Source: Endothia cerciana (Eukaryota > Ascomycota > Sordariomycetes > Diaporthales > Cryphonectriaceae). From it: 64,000 bases of DNA. The translations under genes were made by a program, and so were the position numbers. The stretch is from assembly GCA_026119935.1 (NCBI GenBank), contig JALRMH010000011.1, forward strand, positions 372,001-436,000, written 5' to 3'. A model generated the notes under the pieces. The model was not told the origin of the DNA and made no database searches. It saw nothing but the letters and a program-made list of their open reading frames with translations. Below, piece by piece: positions 22,797 to 35,208 of this stretch. Each line of letters opens with the position of its first letter. Within the stretch, counting starts at the first letter, position 1.

Positions 22797-24809
22797 ATGT
22801 CCTCTTCTGACGGCCATGTGAGCGACCATGGTCGTCAGGTTGTCGAATCAGTTGAGGAAATTGATGATGTGCGCGTGGAAGGTCTCGAAATCTCAGAGAA
22901 TGAAGAGAGGGACGGGGAGGGGGTTGGCACTGCGCTGTATGGGATAAGCGTTGGCAAACACCAGGGAGATTTGCGCTCGGATACAGATGCCGACTCTGCA
23001 GACGCAAGTGGCTCAGCGAACGATGCCACTGGCTCCGAGAGTGATGCGGCCCCGGGAGATAACGATGTCGACGGTGATGGGGAAGACTATGAAGGCAGTG
23101 ATGTTCCTTCTAAGGAACAGCCGCCGCCGCCTGCCCAGGTCTCACCAGGAGCTAGCGACTACTCGCCGGACGACACAGACAGCACCGCATCAGCAGCTAG
23201 CCAAGTGGAGGACGAAAGCCTGAGAGGGGATGAGCAGGTGAAGAAGGGGACAAAGTCACGCAAGAGGAAATCACCAACAGAAGGACCAGACTCCACATTC
23301 ATGATCGGGCCCGAAGATTTTCGACCCGTGAAGAAGGCCAAGGGGTCATATATCCACGCATACCTGGACTTGTTGAACGAGGACATCAAGGATGCTGCCT
23401 CCCAATGTGTCCCTAGAGGGAACGGACAATTTGATGCGAGAATTTCTCTACCAGCATCACAAGTTGGCATGACTGTCTGGACACCGATGGAAAAGGAACG
23501 ATTCTTCGAGTCACTAGGTCGTCTCGGTCGAGATGATGCAGCTGGAATTGCTCAAAGGGTCCGAAGCAAGGGCGAGATGGAGGTCAGGCAATACTTGAAG
23601 CTGCTCCAGGACGGTCTCACCGCCCGACAGCAGCAGGATGATCTTGAACCGCTCGAGTTAGCAGACTTCCCTGCGGCTTTTGAGTTGAGTCATGAATGCT
23701 GTGAGGCGCTGGAAGAGGCGGCGGACAACATCGCCGCGCGACAAGGAAATTCAGAGGATGCAACTGAAGGGCGCGAGCATGGATCACGATGGCTAATCCA
23801 TCAAGGAAACCGCAAAGATCTCACAGAGAATGAGATGGCAGCGGATGTTCCAAAGGCGGCAGATGTCTTCAGGATCCGCGAATGGCTTGCACTATCGGAG
23901 CGCTTCTTCATGAACGCGCCGACAGAGGAGGGGAATTGGCAATCTGTGGGCGGATGCCCACCCTCTCTCCGACTAACGGCGCTGCAAGATTTCCATTCAC
24001 TTGCTCTCACACTGACCAAACGTCTGGTGTCGGCGTCAATCTACATGGCAGCTTCGCGCATACGATCCGAACGCGGATACAGGCCAGAAGTTCGAGACTT
24101 CATAAAGGAGAAAGATGCCCATGCTGCAGCTGTGTCACTGGGACTTGCCACGGAGAAACCACCCTTGACGGGCTGCGTGAGACGCTTGGACCTAGCCGTC
24201 TACGAGGATCCGCCGGAGCCAGATGAGAATGACGAGAGGGCGCCTATGTCTCACGACGCTGTCGAAGATGCCCTCGAGATTGGAGCACACCGGGGTGTTG
24301 GCCAGATCAGGCGTCACATGGAGCGCATAGCCTTGTCTTCGGCTGAGAGTTCGACATCGTCCGATTCACCGGCGGGGAGCAGTTCTGAGGAGGAGCAGCC
24401 GGACGACACTTCACAAGATCAGGTAGACAGTGAGGAGGGGGAGGCGATCCGGGACGAGGCGGAAGAAGCTATCCTCTACTCGGCTGTCGACCCAGTCCAG
24501 ACCAAGAGAGCTGGTCAAGCATTGCTTCGCCGGATCATAGCAGAGAGGGCGGCGGAGAAATATGCGGATGCCGTGGATGCCCAGGCCAGCTACCAAGAGG
24601 AGAGGAGGATGTGGGCAGTCCTTGGCACGCAGCCAACGGAAATGACGATCGACCCGGGTCTCCCCCCATCTGGCCGGAGACAAAAGATCTCGGTGGATGC
24701 TGGACTTTCCGTGGGCAAGGACTGGAGGACCAAAACGAAGATCACCAGTGAATGGGAGACTAGATATGAAGGTCCCCGAAGAAGCACAGACACGCATAAA
24801 GAGGTCTAG
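22797..24809 (+). CDS. RRN5: Rrn5-like RNA polymerase I initiation factor (SANT-type domain)
   Basis: A single exon of 670 aa. Residues 1-160 are acidic and Ser-rich and followed by a basic patch (KSRKRKSP). Residues about 190-210 (YIHAYLDLLNEDI), then 223-275 (VWTPMEKERFFESLGRLGRDD, then YLKLLQDGL), match the conserved core and SANT-like domain of Rrn5 proteins. Rrn5 is a subunit of the upstream activating factor that binds rDNA promoters with Rrn9, Rrn10 and histones. The rest is helical, with a second acidic Ser stretch at about 520-560. I recognise the SANT region and general layout, but the family diverges quickly, so another SANT-domain nuclear protein is possible. The start is the first ATG of the open frame. 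Confidence 0.65.
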   Translation: MSSSDGHVSDHGRQVVESVEEIDDVRVEGLEISENEERDGEGVGTALYGISVGKHQGDLRSDTDADSADASGSANDATGSESDAAPGDNDVDGDGEDYEGSDVPSKEQPPPPAQVSPGASDYSPDDTDSTASAASQVEDESLRGDEQVKKGTKSRKRKSPTEGPDSTFMIGPEDFRPVKKAKGSYIHAYLDLLNEDIKDAASQCVPRGNGQFDARISLPASQVGMTVWTPMEKERFFESLGRLGRDDAAGIAQRVRSKGEMEVRQYLKLLQDGLTARQQQDDLEPLELADFPAAFELSHECCEALEEAADNIAARQGNSEDATEGREHGSRWLIHQGNRKDLTENEMAADVPKAADVFRIREWLALSERFFMNAPTEEGNWQSVGGCPPSLRLTALQDFHSLALTLTKRLVSASIYMAASRIRSERGYRPEVRDFIKEKDAHAAAVSLGLATEKPPLTGCVRRLDLAVYEDPPEPDENDERAPMSHDAVEDALEIGAHRGVGQIRRHMERIALSSAESSTSSDSPAGSSSEEEQPDDTSQDQVDSEEGEAIRDEAEEAILYSAVDPVQTKRAGQALLRRIIAERAAEKYADAVDAQASYQEERRMWAVLGTQPTEMTIDPGLPPSGRRQKISVDAGLSVGKDWRTKTKITSEWETRYEGPRRSTDTHKEV

Positions 24810-25581
24810 GATGCTGTTGAAAAGCCACCATCAGCATTTTACGGCTGAGAATACGGAAGAAAGGTCACGGGGATGGTCAGGCTTGATCTACGCGGATTAC
24901 AACGCTGGTGGCGTTGGTGATAAACCGGGAATAACTACCAGTAGAGTGCCGTGAGTGTTTACATGAACCTGTGGAGACCTCGGCAGGGACCCTGGCGGCC
25001 AGAGTGGCTGTGCTTCTTTATCGATACGTGCCGCCGCTTTCGCCTCCCGTTCTTCCCGTAAGGAGGTCTTGACAGGAGATGAGTTGAGACACCTTCGCGT
25101 TTGAGGGATAGCTTCCCGCTCGTTTCCTTTATTGACTGCGGCCAGCCCTTCCTTCTCCACCTCTTTCTCTCTCTCCTTTTCCCGGCTCTGTTTAACACCT
25201 GATCATCAAATTTCCCAGGCTGGACCAGTCACTTCTTGATTCCTAGGCTCATTTCGTAAACCCGTCACCCTTCCCTCTCCCGGCCGCGAATCTTCGACCA
25301 CCCCGGGCGGTGCACTAGGCCGAGACCAAGTTACTTACTCACCACACCTGGCCACGCCACCACGTCAGACCCCCCGCGGTGCCGCGCAGTTCCCAACTCT
25401 CTTTCACGCATCCGACCAACACCGATCCACTCCACAGAGAACCCTCGGGGAGAGAGACCCACCCCGCCGACGATAATCATCAAGAAGTTCGCAGGAAATT
25501 CCCCTGCGCATCAACGACCACATAACGATCCCACCCCCCCCCCCCCAAGGACCAACCGGACCAACCGGACCAACCGGCAAC
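24810..25581. other. Intergenic, upstream of CYSTM gene
   Basis: This is 770 bp with no supported gene. It holds C/T-rich sequence (about 25150-25440) typical of a fungal promoter and leader, a C13 run at 25534-25546, and a 9-bp tandem repeat just before the CYSTM start. Confidence 0.5.
25551..25577 (+). repeat. Three tandem ACCAACCGG units in 5' leader
   Basis: Three perfect copies of ACCAACCGG end four bases before the ATG at 25582. They follow a C13 run at 25534-25546. Confidence 0.92.
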
Positions 25582-25962
25582 ATGTCTGGCAAGCCCAGCG
25601 ACGCACCACCATCGTACTACGCCAGCGGCCCCCAGGCCCCCAAGCCGGCCTACGGCAGCCAGCAGTATCCTCCACAGGGCCAGTACGGCGGCGGCTACCC
25701 ACCCCAGGGCGGGAATGCGGGATACTACCAGCAGCAGCCCCAGATGGGCTACTACGGCTCCCCGCAGCAGGGCCCCTACCAGCAGGGTCCGTACCAGCAG
25801 GGTCCGTACGGGCCGCAACAGGGCGGGTACTACCAGCAGGGCCCGTATGGTCCCCAGGGAGGATACCACCAGGACCCGAGGGGCAACGGCGCCGGCACGG
25901 GGCTGGTCGAGGGACTGCTGGCGGCCGCGTGCTGCTGCTGCTGCCTGGACCTCCTCATCTAG
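25582..25962 (+). CDS. CYSTM-type cysteine-rich C-terminal membrane protein
   Basis: A single exon of 126 aa. Residues 1-105 are low-complexity Gly/Pro/Gln/Tyr with repeated QQGPY and GPYGPQ units. The C-terminus (GLVEGLLAAACCCCCLDLLI) has five consecutive cysteines in a short hydrophobic segment, the hallmark of the CYSTM module. Family members are small tail-anchored membrane proteins, often stress-related, whose cysteines may be palmitoylated or bind metal. A role in stress tolerance is inferred from the family only. The start is fixed by the ATG after the leader repeat. Confidence 0.85.
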   Translation: MSGKPSDAPPSYYASGPQAPKPAYGSQQYPPQGQYGGGYPPQGGNAGYYQQQPQMGYYGSPQQGPYQQGPYQQGPYGPQQGGYYQQGPYGPQGGYHQDPRGNGAGTGLVEGLLAAACCCCCLDLLI

Positions 25963-26743
25963 GTGGGAGCAGCGGGGACCACGAGCGGACCGGGGCGGGC
26001 CCAGGCAACTAACTGTAGGGGAGAGAGAATGGACACCACGGTCGGCCTGCCTCAGGATGCGAGCCCTTGGAGGGGATACACTACTCGATACCCGCGAACC
26101 GATGTGGAGAAGGCAGGGTCTGCGGATTGTACCACACGGATCTACATTCTTACACGGCGTTACGGGCGGGCAGGCAAGCAAAGGGTTTGCCTATGGGAGG
26201 CGGAGTACGAGATGACGGCGTCCCCCCTTTCTAATCACGAACCGACAGTCTGGAACGTCGTCACATTAGTCTATTGTCTTTAACAATTGGAAGTCGTTCA
26301 ACACTACATGGCCGGCGTCCGTTCAGAGTGACCTGTCCATTCAATTCTCCACCATATTAGAACATCGCCGGCTAGTCTTTTTTTGGCGGTCTGCTTGGTG
26401 GCTTGCCTCCGCGATGACAAGTCACCACCTCTGCTCGTCTCTTTCGTCTCCTCGTTGCCTTCTCGAGGCATGTTCGGCATCAGGTACATCAGCATCACTT
26501 TGGTAACTAATAAGGGATGTGAGAATCAAATAATTCTAGGATCTTAAGTTCAATGCCTCTTAGAATGCTGTCTGTGCTAACTCCATGCTGCCATGCAAAT
26601 GCAATGAATGCTCGCCATGCTCTCAAACTGATGGAAAACCAGAACACCGGATTCCCCTTTATTCTGAACGGGTATAATGCCAACGCCAATCGTGTTACTT
26701 GTATGAAATTCTAGGGACGGCGCTGACGACTGGCACAAGACCA
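25963..26743. other. Intergenic between converging CYSTM and CSC1 genes
   Basis: This is 780 bp of presumed 3' sequence for both neighbours. I see no gene. Confidence 0.5.
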
Positions 26744-29700
26744 TCAAAGCTGAATAATGTCCTCCTCCGAGAAGTCCGGCGGTGCTTGCCCGTACAGTAC
26801 GCGACTTTTAGAGTCCAATGCCGTACCCTCGTTGCTTATGCGGATGTGAATGCTGTAGTCGTTCGTGCGCCGGACCTCGTCGTCCGACACGCCAATGTTG
26901 TCGCGCGGAATCCAAACCACAGGCCTCCGAGCCCGCAGGGCCGAGTGCGTAAACGCCTTGCGGATTTTCTCGTCGCGATCTGCAGGATTAAGATCCTCGA
27001 TCTCGTCGGCGTAGTCACCGAACAAAGCATCTCCTATGGCACGCTGGTTCTCCAGGTCGCGCACAAACTTCTTGTGGCGGTCTTGTGCCATCTGCTTGAC
27101 CTTGCGCTCGGCAGTACCGTAGGTGCTGTCGAGGACGGCATTGCCGGTGCCTGCAACCCATGTCTTGGAATGCTTGATAATGCTCAACCCGCCCGAAGAT
27201 GATTTCTTGTGGTGTTTCTTCGCCGGGCTCTGCTTTTCTTTTGCATCAAGATCATCTAGCTCGTACTGATCGTCGTCGTTACTCGTGGCGCTGTGTGGCC
27301 TGCTTGCGTTTCGCTCGGCCTTTTCTTCGGCGGACTCTTCGTCATCATCGTCATGGAGTCGGCTTTCCAACTTGATTCTCCTGCGTGTCAACTCGGCCTG
27401 TCTGTGTTCGAATTCTCGTCGCGCATCGGCGTGATAGAGTCCCTGGCCTTCCAGCTCTTCCTTTTCGGCTTGCAGCTGTTCCTGTTCACGGTCTATCTCT
27501 TTGATTTGGCGTTCGACCTCAAAGACCACGTCCCGCAGGACAGCCTCGTCCTCGAACGTGATCGGTAGGTAGCTCAGAAGCGGACCGAATTCCCTGTTCA
27601 GCATGATCTGATACAAGGCGGTGAGAACCATTGCCACGATCATGATAATGCCCTGTTTGTAGCACAGGACCGTGCCCTCCGAGGACTGGACCAGAAAGAA
27701 AAGTCCAATCAGACATAGCTCCATGACGTAGAGTCCAGTGAACATCTGGTTCAGGGCTCTGGGGTACAGCTTCCCCCCGGTGTCTGTCTTGAACCGGGTC
27801 ACATAGAGCATGTTATATCGGTGCGCACACCAAAGTAGGCTGAAGTTGAGGACGGCGAAAATGCTCATGATCGGGGCGATGACGGAAAAAACGAGGGCTA
27901 TGCAGGCGAAATTCGTATAGACCGGAAAGAATGAGCCCCACTTCACTTTAGGAAGCGAGGTCTGGCGAATGAATTTCGCTCTCGCAGTGCTATCGAGGAC
28001 CCTCGACAACACATACCACATTGCCTGGTCTTGGTTAGCAATCCGTTCCACCACTTTAACAAGGCACATGTAAACTATGGGAATGATTCTGAAGAAAAGT
28101 GAGCACATACCAAAGCCGAGACCTGCAACAGTGTTCCGGAGCTGACAGATGCGCCCTGCAGCAACAAGTAGGAGAAGAAATAATTCGAAGCGTCGGGCAA
28201 ATTCTGCGCCAGGAGCGTGGGAAGACTTTCTATGTCTGACGCAACATTCGCGATGGTCTGAAGTGCTCCGGAGGTGATGGAGACGACCAGAAAAACTTCA
28301 ACAAATAGGACTGCCGGGAGTCAGTCACGAAATGCAACAAAGAAACACGAGGGGGCTGCCACCACTCACAGAAGAAGTAATATATCTGAACCCATTCTGA
28401 CCTGGAAGCTCCCGTCTTCACACCCTGGAACTCAGCGATCATGTTTAAGACGATCGGGACCAGGGCGAGGATGAGGGCGAGGAATGCTTGAGGCAGAACA
28501 GCCGCGGCCAACTTGACGAACTTGTAGACAGAAGCGTTCTCCTTCAGAAATCCGAGCCATGAGTACTTTTGTATCAGAGAGTCGATCTCAGACAGGGAAG
28601 CAGAGAAAGCCACGGGAAAACCCCAGAGGATGACCATTCCGAAGACAAAACCACAGGCTAATATGACTCGACTCCATTGCATCCACCAGCTCTACAAGAT
28701 CAATTAGTATTCGACAGTTCGACAGTCCAAAAGAGGCCGAGGAGCCTGAAATACGAACCATTGCCATGTTGTCCCATATGACGTCCTCTGGACTGACCTC
28801 CACCACCCGAGGGGCCATGTGCTTGGGTACATGATGTACGACACATTGACAGGCCATGTGCGCTGCTGACTGGTTGTTGAATTGGATGAATGCAGACGTC
28901 ATCTTGGGAAATCGCTCGGGGTTCTTCTGGTCCTCCTCGATTTCAACGTTCAGTCGAGCGAGTTCCTGCCGGCACCAGTAAATCGTATCGACCTTCTTGT
29001 GGATAAGTGGAAGACCGGGAAGCCAGGAAGGAGTAAAGTCGAAGAAAGGAAGGCGATGGTGCGGGCGATCCTTGGCCTTGATCCATCTCTCCCACTCAGG
29101 ACCAGGTTGCTCTTGAAACACCTCAGTCTGGCCAGGATTGACGTATTGAGGATACTCAACGGGGTCCTCCTCGCCGTCCATGAATGGTATGTAGTGCTTG
29201 ATTCTCGCCCACAGGGATTTCTCTTGGTCGAATGGATCCTTCTCATCCTTGGCTCCCTGAGGAATAGGCGAGGTATAACCTCCGGAAGGGGGCTTCCAAA
29301 ATTGATACCATTTTGTGGATTCCTTGACGTACATATCATCGATATTGTCAATATTGCGCGTTGTGTTGATGTGATGCTGACTCGTCAGCTCCTGCTGGTC
29401 TGAACTCTTTGACGCGTTGTATTCTGATGGCCCTCGGGTGTACTCCGAGGCAAAAGACACTTTCGGCATATCACCATTGGCGCCTGAGGAAACGTCTTGG
29501 GTAGGTACGATCCGACGATCCGAGGCGCTTGTCGATGGGCGTCCGGTGGTTGGAACAAAACCACCGCTTCTCTCTAGCTGATTATCGATGCCATGGGTGA
29601 CGGTCGACAGGCCACCCCTGACTCCAAGCCCAGCTCGCTCGACCGCAATCGCGCCAGTCTTGAAAACCTTGCCGACCGCGTTGAGAGGCCTGAACTGGTC

Positions 29701-30914
29701 TGATTGGCCTTGGGGGCGATCCTCAGGGTGGGCGATGGCATTCATCGCTTGTTCGTCTGCAGTCTCCGCGCCATTCTCACCCATGGTGAGCCCGTCCTCA
29801 ACCTGAGCCCTGCGTCGGGCTTCCTGATCTTCGTCTTTCTGCCGCTGAGCTCTCTCCTCCTTGGTTGGTTTCTTGGTGCGCAGCTGCTTGCGCTGCTCCT
29901 TTTCGTCCCTTTCACGCTGCTTCAGCTGCTGCTTCTTGCAATCCCGGATCAGGTCGCTCTCTGCAGCCTCAAGTTGTTTGTGGATCTGATTCCTCTTCTT
30001 GATCTTGTCGAGGAGCGGGGTAAGGTCTTGAGTGAGCCAGATGTTCTTAATACCTCCGGGAAACACGTCAAACAGTCCGCGCAAAGCCTCTTCACTGAGC
30101 CACTTCTTCGGTATGGAGGAAACTAGGACGGTATTTGCCGAGGCTCTGAGCCGATGCTCAGCACTGGTGAGCCAGTCCTGACGCACCCGCACGAACACCC
30201 GCATCTCTACAAAGACCACGTAGCAGACCCATATGATGACCGTGAGGGCGAGTATGAGGTGCGCCCAGTAGCGCTGGTAGTTCTCGGTCTTGACGTTGCC
30301 CCATGCCAGTACGCTAAGCCCGACAACAGCATTGTCGTCGTTGCCTGTTGTAGTGTTCGTCCAGAGGTTCGAGCCCCTGCCATCCACGAAGTTGACCGGG
30401 AGGAGGATAGGCAAGATGACGCATGCCAGAGGGATGAATATGACGAGAAGTGTCTTCAGATATCTCAAGAAGAAGTACGCGTCCAAGCCGCACTTCTTGA
30501 TAATTTCCCGGTCGGGTACCCTCATAAGGCCGGTGATGAGTGCCCAAGGGGATGCGGGCGGGGGGTCGCTACGATCGGGTCAGCGATATGGCTCAAATCG
30601 GCACAGCAAGCGGCGCGCTGAACCGAGGTACGGAAGGATGAACACTCTGACTGGAGGGGGAGCAGACAGGGATATGGAAGGGCAAAAGACTTGGGCGGCG
30701 AACGGCTGGGATGAACTCACGTCCTCTCTCGTTCCGGAACCAGAAAGGTCTTTGGTTTGTAGATTCTCGCGATCTTATTCCTGAGGAGGATGAAGAGCCC
30801 GATCTGAACGCCAGCCACAGCGACGGAGACGGCGAGGGATGCGATAAAGGATTCCAAGCCATAGCCGGAGTAGGCCTGAGCCGAGCCAGATCCGGTGTCG
30901 GTGCTGTTAGACAT
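26744..30914 (-). CDS. CSC1/Rsn1-type osmosensitive cation channel (TMEM63 family)
   Basis: Five exons: 30914-30721, 30568-28759, 28691-28370, 28310-28111 and 28024-26744, giving 1268 aa with all phases agreeing. The N-terminal TM segment (LESFIASLAVSVAVAGVQIG) and the next TM block (YFLRYLKTLLVIFIPLACVIL) are the RSN1_TM part. The cytosolic PHM7-type region includes RASANTVLVSSIPKKWL and DVIWDNMAM. The seven-TM core runs from WWMQWSRVILACG through GSFFPVYTNFACI, and the C-terminal PHM7_ext-type tail has RRPVVWIPRDNIGVSDDE. The family forms Ca2+-permeable osmotically or mechanically gated channels in plasma or internal membranes. A long charged insertion (about residues 220-440) lies in the cytosolic loop, with a second coiled, acidic region before the tail. 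Confidence 0.92.
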
Positions 30915-33664
30915 GTTGGATGCGATGGAGAGGGTGTGAACCCTTCCACTTTCGGAGCGCGTGCGCAGTTGGCCTGAGGTGTATGTGTGGTAATCCCAGG
31001 TCGAGATGGCGCGTATGGGTTCCAGGAGAGCGGGTGATGGAAGGCTGGTAGAAGCAGCCCGACTGCAGTATGTAGCTGAGGTTGCGTTCCAACCTGGTGA
31101 AGTTGGTCGAGGTCTTGTGGTAAGGGGTTTGTCGTGACGCAAAGTGGACGGGGGTTGAATCGGATTAGGCGAGGAGCAACATCGTCACCGGTGCCTGGTT
31201 GATGATGATCGACCACCTGAATTAGGCGATCAACTGTCGGCGACTGCGTTCTTTGCTCGCGCGAACAGACAAAGGGATTGGTGCTGATTACCGTGAAGAC
31301 GTAGGGCCGGTGAGCGGTTTGACAATCGATTGTCGTCTTTCGAGACAAGTGACAGGAACAGATGCAACGAGGAAACAATGGGACCTTTGTTTGGCGGCGG
31401 GCGTGGGTCCAAGGGATTGATTCGTCAGGAGGGAGTCGTTTCTAGGTTGGGGTGTCGCCTGGATCGACCCGACTCGTCTGGTACGGGGGGGGTGGGTTTG
31501 AGGATCGTTACCCAAGATCTGGGGCCTCAAAATGCCAGCCGTACAGCCCCATATGTAGCTGAATTGTGCAGGTGAAACAGGGAAGCATGGAAATGTTGGT
31601 TCGCGCCTGCCCAATCTGAACCGGTCGACGATTGGCTCCCAGCTCACCGCAATCAATGTGACGTCGGCGGCTGCAGGGCGGTCAGGGGTAACATTGGTGG
31701 GTGGTACCCCCTGCCTTGAACCATTCCATGGCCTGTCGCGCCTGTTCCAGCTGCGCCCTCCATAAGGACTGGCCCTGACGTCAAACGAGCAGGAGAAGCG
31801 AAGGGATTGGCTGCAGTGAGGGTGCATATTCTGTTCGAGACCCTGAATCCAGGTCTCTTGAACGAACCGGCTGCCTCTCTCCTGTCACATTCAACCTCTG
31901 ACATTTGATCAGTGAATCTAGTATCCACCGGGGCCACCCCCGCTCGCAGTCTTCCACTGCCCACAGATTTGCAATTCCAGCCTCAAAGGATATGGCACAG
32001 GAACCAGATGTAAACACGCGAGGGAGGACGTGAGAAGCAAAGGTGAGGGTGATAACAGGCATCGCGCCGTGCCGCTGTCAAGCCTCTCATCCCTCGATCC
32101 GGCCCCCTGGGCGCCCCCCCCCCCCGGCTCAACTACTGGCTGTCCGTCACGTTACCGGATCTTTAGGTCCCGCCTGCCCCCCCCCCCTGAACCAGATGTA
32201 GAAGGTTATTTATTTAGGTTTTGTGGTATTGCCCGATCTTTGGGTCTCTCCCACGAAGTCCCATGCCACTACTCCTACCAGTATTCGATGCTCGTGTAAC
32301 ACCAGATCTCGATGCGTAAAAACTATGGTTGCAGGCCGCGGTCTTCTTAACCCCGTGTCAGGTACCTACAAGGCCGACTCACGTCAGTACTATCTAGAAT
32401 GATTTTCCCCATAGAAATTATGATGCTTAGGAAAGGACTCCAAAGAGGAATAGACCTGTTACACGAAAAGCTTCGCGGATAAATTTATAAAGCCTTCGAT
32501 ACTTGTCGACGGATTCTCTTAACGAGAATGGTTTGTGTTGATAACACAACGCTGTGAAGAAACGACGAAGCTTATGGTGATGAAAGGAAATGTCCATGTG
32601 AAAAAAAACCTGGGCGTACAGTGAAACATCTTGGTCGCTACCGAGGTTGTCTTAGCGGGAGGATAGAGGAGTGGGCCCGCGATATGGCTATAGGACTAAT
32701 ATCACAGCGAAACCTACAACACCATAGTACTACGCTTCCTCGAGCCCGTCCCGAACATGTGCGGTGATGAGGGCACAACCAGCGTTACATCGTACCTCAT
32801 CCCGATCAAACAACACAGTAACTTCCGATCGCCAGACGCCCGCACGCTCGATCCTGTCCACTCTTACACGGGCGCACAGAGAGGGTTCGTCGCGAGGTTT
32901 TCCTTCCTCGTCTTCCGACTTATCACTAGTCACGCGACTCCGTCGGCTCGACGTGTTGAACAGCCTTCGCCTGTAATCACCGTGCCCGACCTGTGCAGCA
33001 GCTTACAGCGTGGCACCGATCTCGACCCCCGGACCATGATCTGCCGGTGGCCCGTTTTGAGGCCCTAGGCCTGGCGAGAGAGGGTGGTCGTCCGTCGTCC
33101 TGCCTAGGTCCCCCCTACCGCGGGCTCGCCTGGCCAACTTCCCCTGCCAGTCCTTCTTTTCGCCGCCACTTCGACCCGCGGCTGATTCTTCCCGACGAGA
33201 GGTGCACGTGGGACTATCATGATCCCCTCGCCGGCGTCTGGGGAATATCTTGATGCCGTGCCTCGCCCCGGCAGAACCGGTGCTCACAAATCGGTGTCGA
33301 TTTTTGAACCCCGAAGATTTTCCGGGCCGCGAGATTCGACGACAGCCCACAACATCTCAGCGTCCTTCGTGTCGAGCCCTGGGTTCGGCGCATGATTTGC
33401 CGCTGGGCCTGCCCGTAATCTATGTCCGCAATGTCTATTGTACGGTGATCTGCCTATTCGTGACAGGATGGTGTAATGGCTGACTAGCCACCTCGGTTTC
33501 CTTTTCCACGGGCCATCTTTACGTTGCGCTGCCTTGTCTGGCCCGTTCATCTCGGACCTGGCCGTTCTTGCCAACCTGGCCTTTTTCCTACCTCCCGAAT
33601 TGGTCTCTTGCAGATTCGTTTTCCTTCATCCTGTTCTCCCTCGACCATAGTCATCATAGACACG
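30915..33664. other. Intergenic 2.75 kb, no gene seen
   Basis: This divergent space lies between the CSC1 gene and the FAD monooxygenase. It contains C12 and C11 runs at 32114-32125 and 32177-32187 and an A+T-richer stretch at about 32300-32740. No frame resembles a known protein. Confidence 0.5.
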
Positions 33665-35208
33665 ATGGGCGACCAGTTCAACCTCGACATCGCCGTCATC
33701 GGCGCGGGTAAGATCTGTCCCGGAGGGCTTCTGCGCCGAACCATATGGCTGACTCCCGGCGGACACACTGTAGGGATGGGCGGTCTGGGGTGTGCCCTCG
33801 CACTGGCAAAGAAGGGATTCAGGAACGTTACGGTCTACGAGCACGCGCCCGGCCTTGGCTTCGTCGGCGCCGGGATCCAGATGGCGCCGAATATGGCCCG
33901 GATCCTTGACAGGCTAGGTTGCTGGAGGGAGATCTACGCGACGGCAACAAATGTGAAGGAGACAAGTATAAGACGTAAGTTTGCGGCCCATTCCGGACTG
34001 CTCTGCGGATTTCGCCGGCAGATCCCGGTCTTGACAACATGGAGCTGACGTGATGCCTCCTGGCGACAGAGGGTAGCACCAATGAGGAGCTGGCGCACGT
34101 CGACATGCCAGACATCGAGGAGAAGTACGGCTATCCGCACTGCACAGGCCACCGGGCAGACCTGGCCGGCGGCATGTACGACGGCTGCAAGAGGGAGCCC
34201 GCCGTAACCTTCAAGCTCGGCAACCCCGTGGTGAGCATCGAATCCTTCACACCGAGACCCAGGTTCACCGTGAGGCCACACGACGGTGGTGAGCCCTACC
34301 AGGTCGAGGTGGACGTCCTCCTTGCGGGTGACGGCATCAAGTCCCTGACCCGCAACGCCATCCTCAACCACATCGGTGAGGAGTTCGGCGAGGCCGATAC
34401 GGGGCAGGCATCGTACCGGATCATGCTGAAGCGCGAGGACATGGCGCACGATCCCGAGTTGACGGCTCTCATGGACAACGACTGCGTGGTGCGGTGGATC
34501 GGCGAGAGGCGCCACATCATCGCGTACCCCGTCGCGGACAAGACGATCTACAACATCTCGTCGGCCCAGCCAGATGTCAACTTCGCCAAGGGCGTGAGCG
34601 CCACCTACACCACCAAGGGGTCAAAGACCGAGATGATGAGCGTGTACAAGGACTTCTGCCCACTCGTGCACCGGATGCTGGATCTCGTCCCGGACGGGGA
34701 GGTCGTCGAGTGGAAGCTCCGACAGCACAACCCCCTGTCGACATGGAGCGTCGGCTCGGTGGCGCTCTTGGGCGACGCATGCCATCCTACACTGCCTCAC
34801 TTGTCGCAGGGCGCCGCGATGGCGATCGAGGACGGCGCGGTCATCGCCGAGGTGCTGAGTCGGATACCGGACACTAGGCCGCAAACTATAAGCCGTGCAC
34901 TCAAGACCTACGAGGCGATGCGCAAGGATCGGACCACCACGTTAGTCGACATGGCGGCCTATTCCGGACGACAGCTACATCTAGGAGAGGGAAAGGCGCG
35001 AGAGGAGAGGGACCGGCAGTTCAGGGAGCACAGGGAGAAGAGGGGCGCGATTCCCGACAAGTGGGCGAGCCCGGACGTGCAGAAGATGATTTATGGGCAT
35101 GATTGTGTTAAGGATGCGGCCGAGAGGTTTGACGAGGTATTTGAGAGACTGGCCACAGATGGCGTGGATAGGACTAATGGGACGGATGGGCTGAACAGGG
35201 TCCATTGA
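33665..35208 (+). CDS. FAD-dependent aromatic-ring monooxygenase (salicylate hydroxylase-like)
   Basis: Exons 33665-33707, 33774-33974 and 34070-35208 give 460 aa. The first intron splits a glycine codon in the dinucleotide-binding motif, which spliced reads IGAGMGGLGCALAL followed by VTVYEHA. Other class A flavoprotein marks are AGDG (about 167-170) and LLGDACHPTLPHLSQGAAMA (GD at about 316-317), with FAD-binding His-Pro. The family adds one oxygen atom to a phenolic or N-heteroaromatic ring using NAD(P)H. Salicylate, hydroxynicotinate and similar substrates are all possible, and I cannot choose between them. It has no signal peptide or membrane anchor, so it is likely cytosolic. It has no pathway partners nearby, so a stand-alone catabolic or detoxifying role is inferred. 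Confidence 0.88.

Noticed and set aside
28025..28110. MCSLFFRIIPIVYM start for the last CSC1 exon
   Set aside because: This is an 87-bp intron (GTATGT to CCAG). Splicing restores the continuous TM segment ending QVSAL then AMWYVLS.
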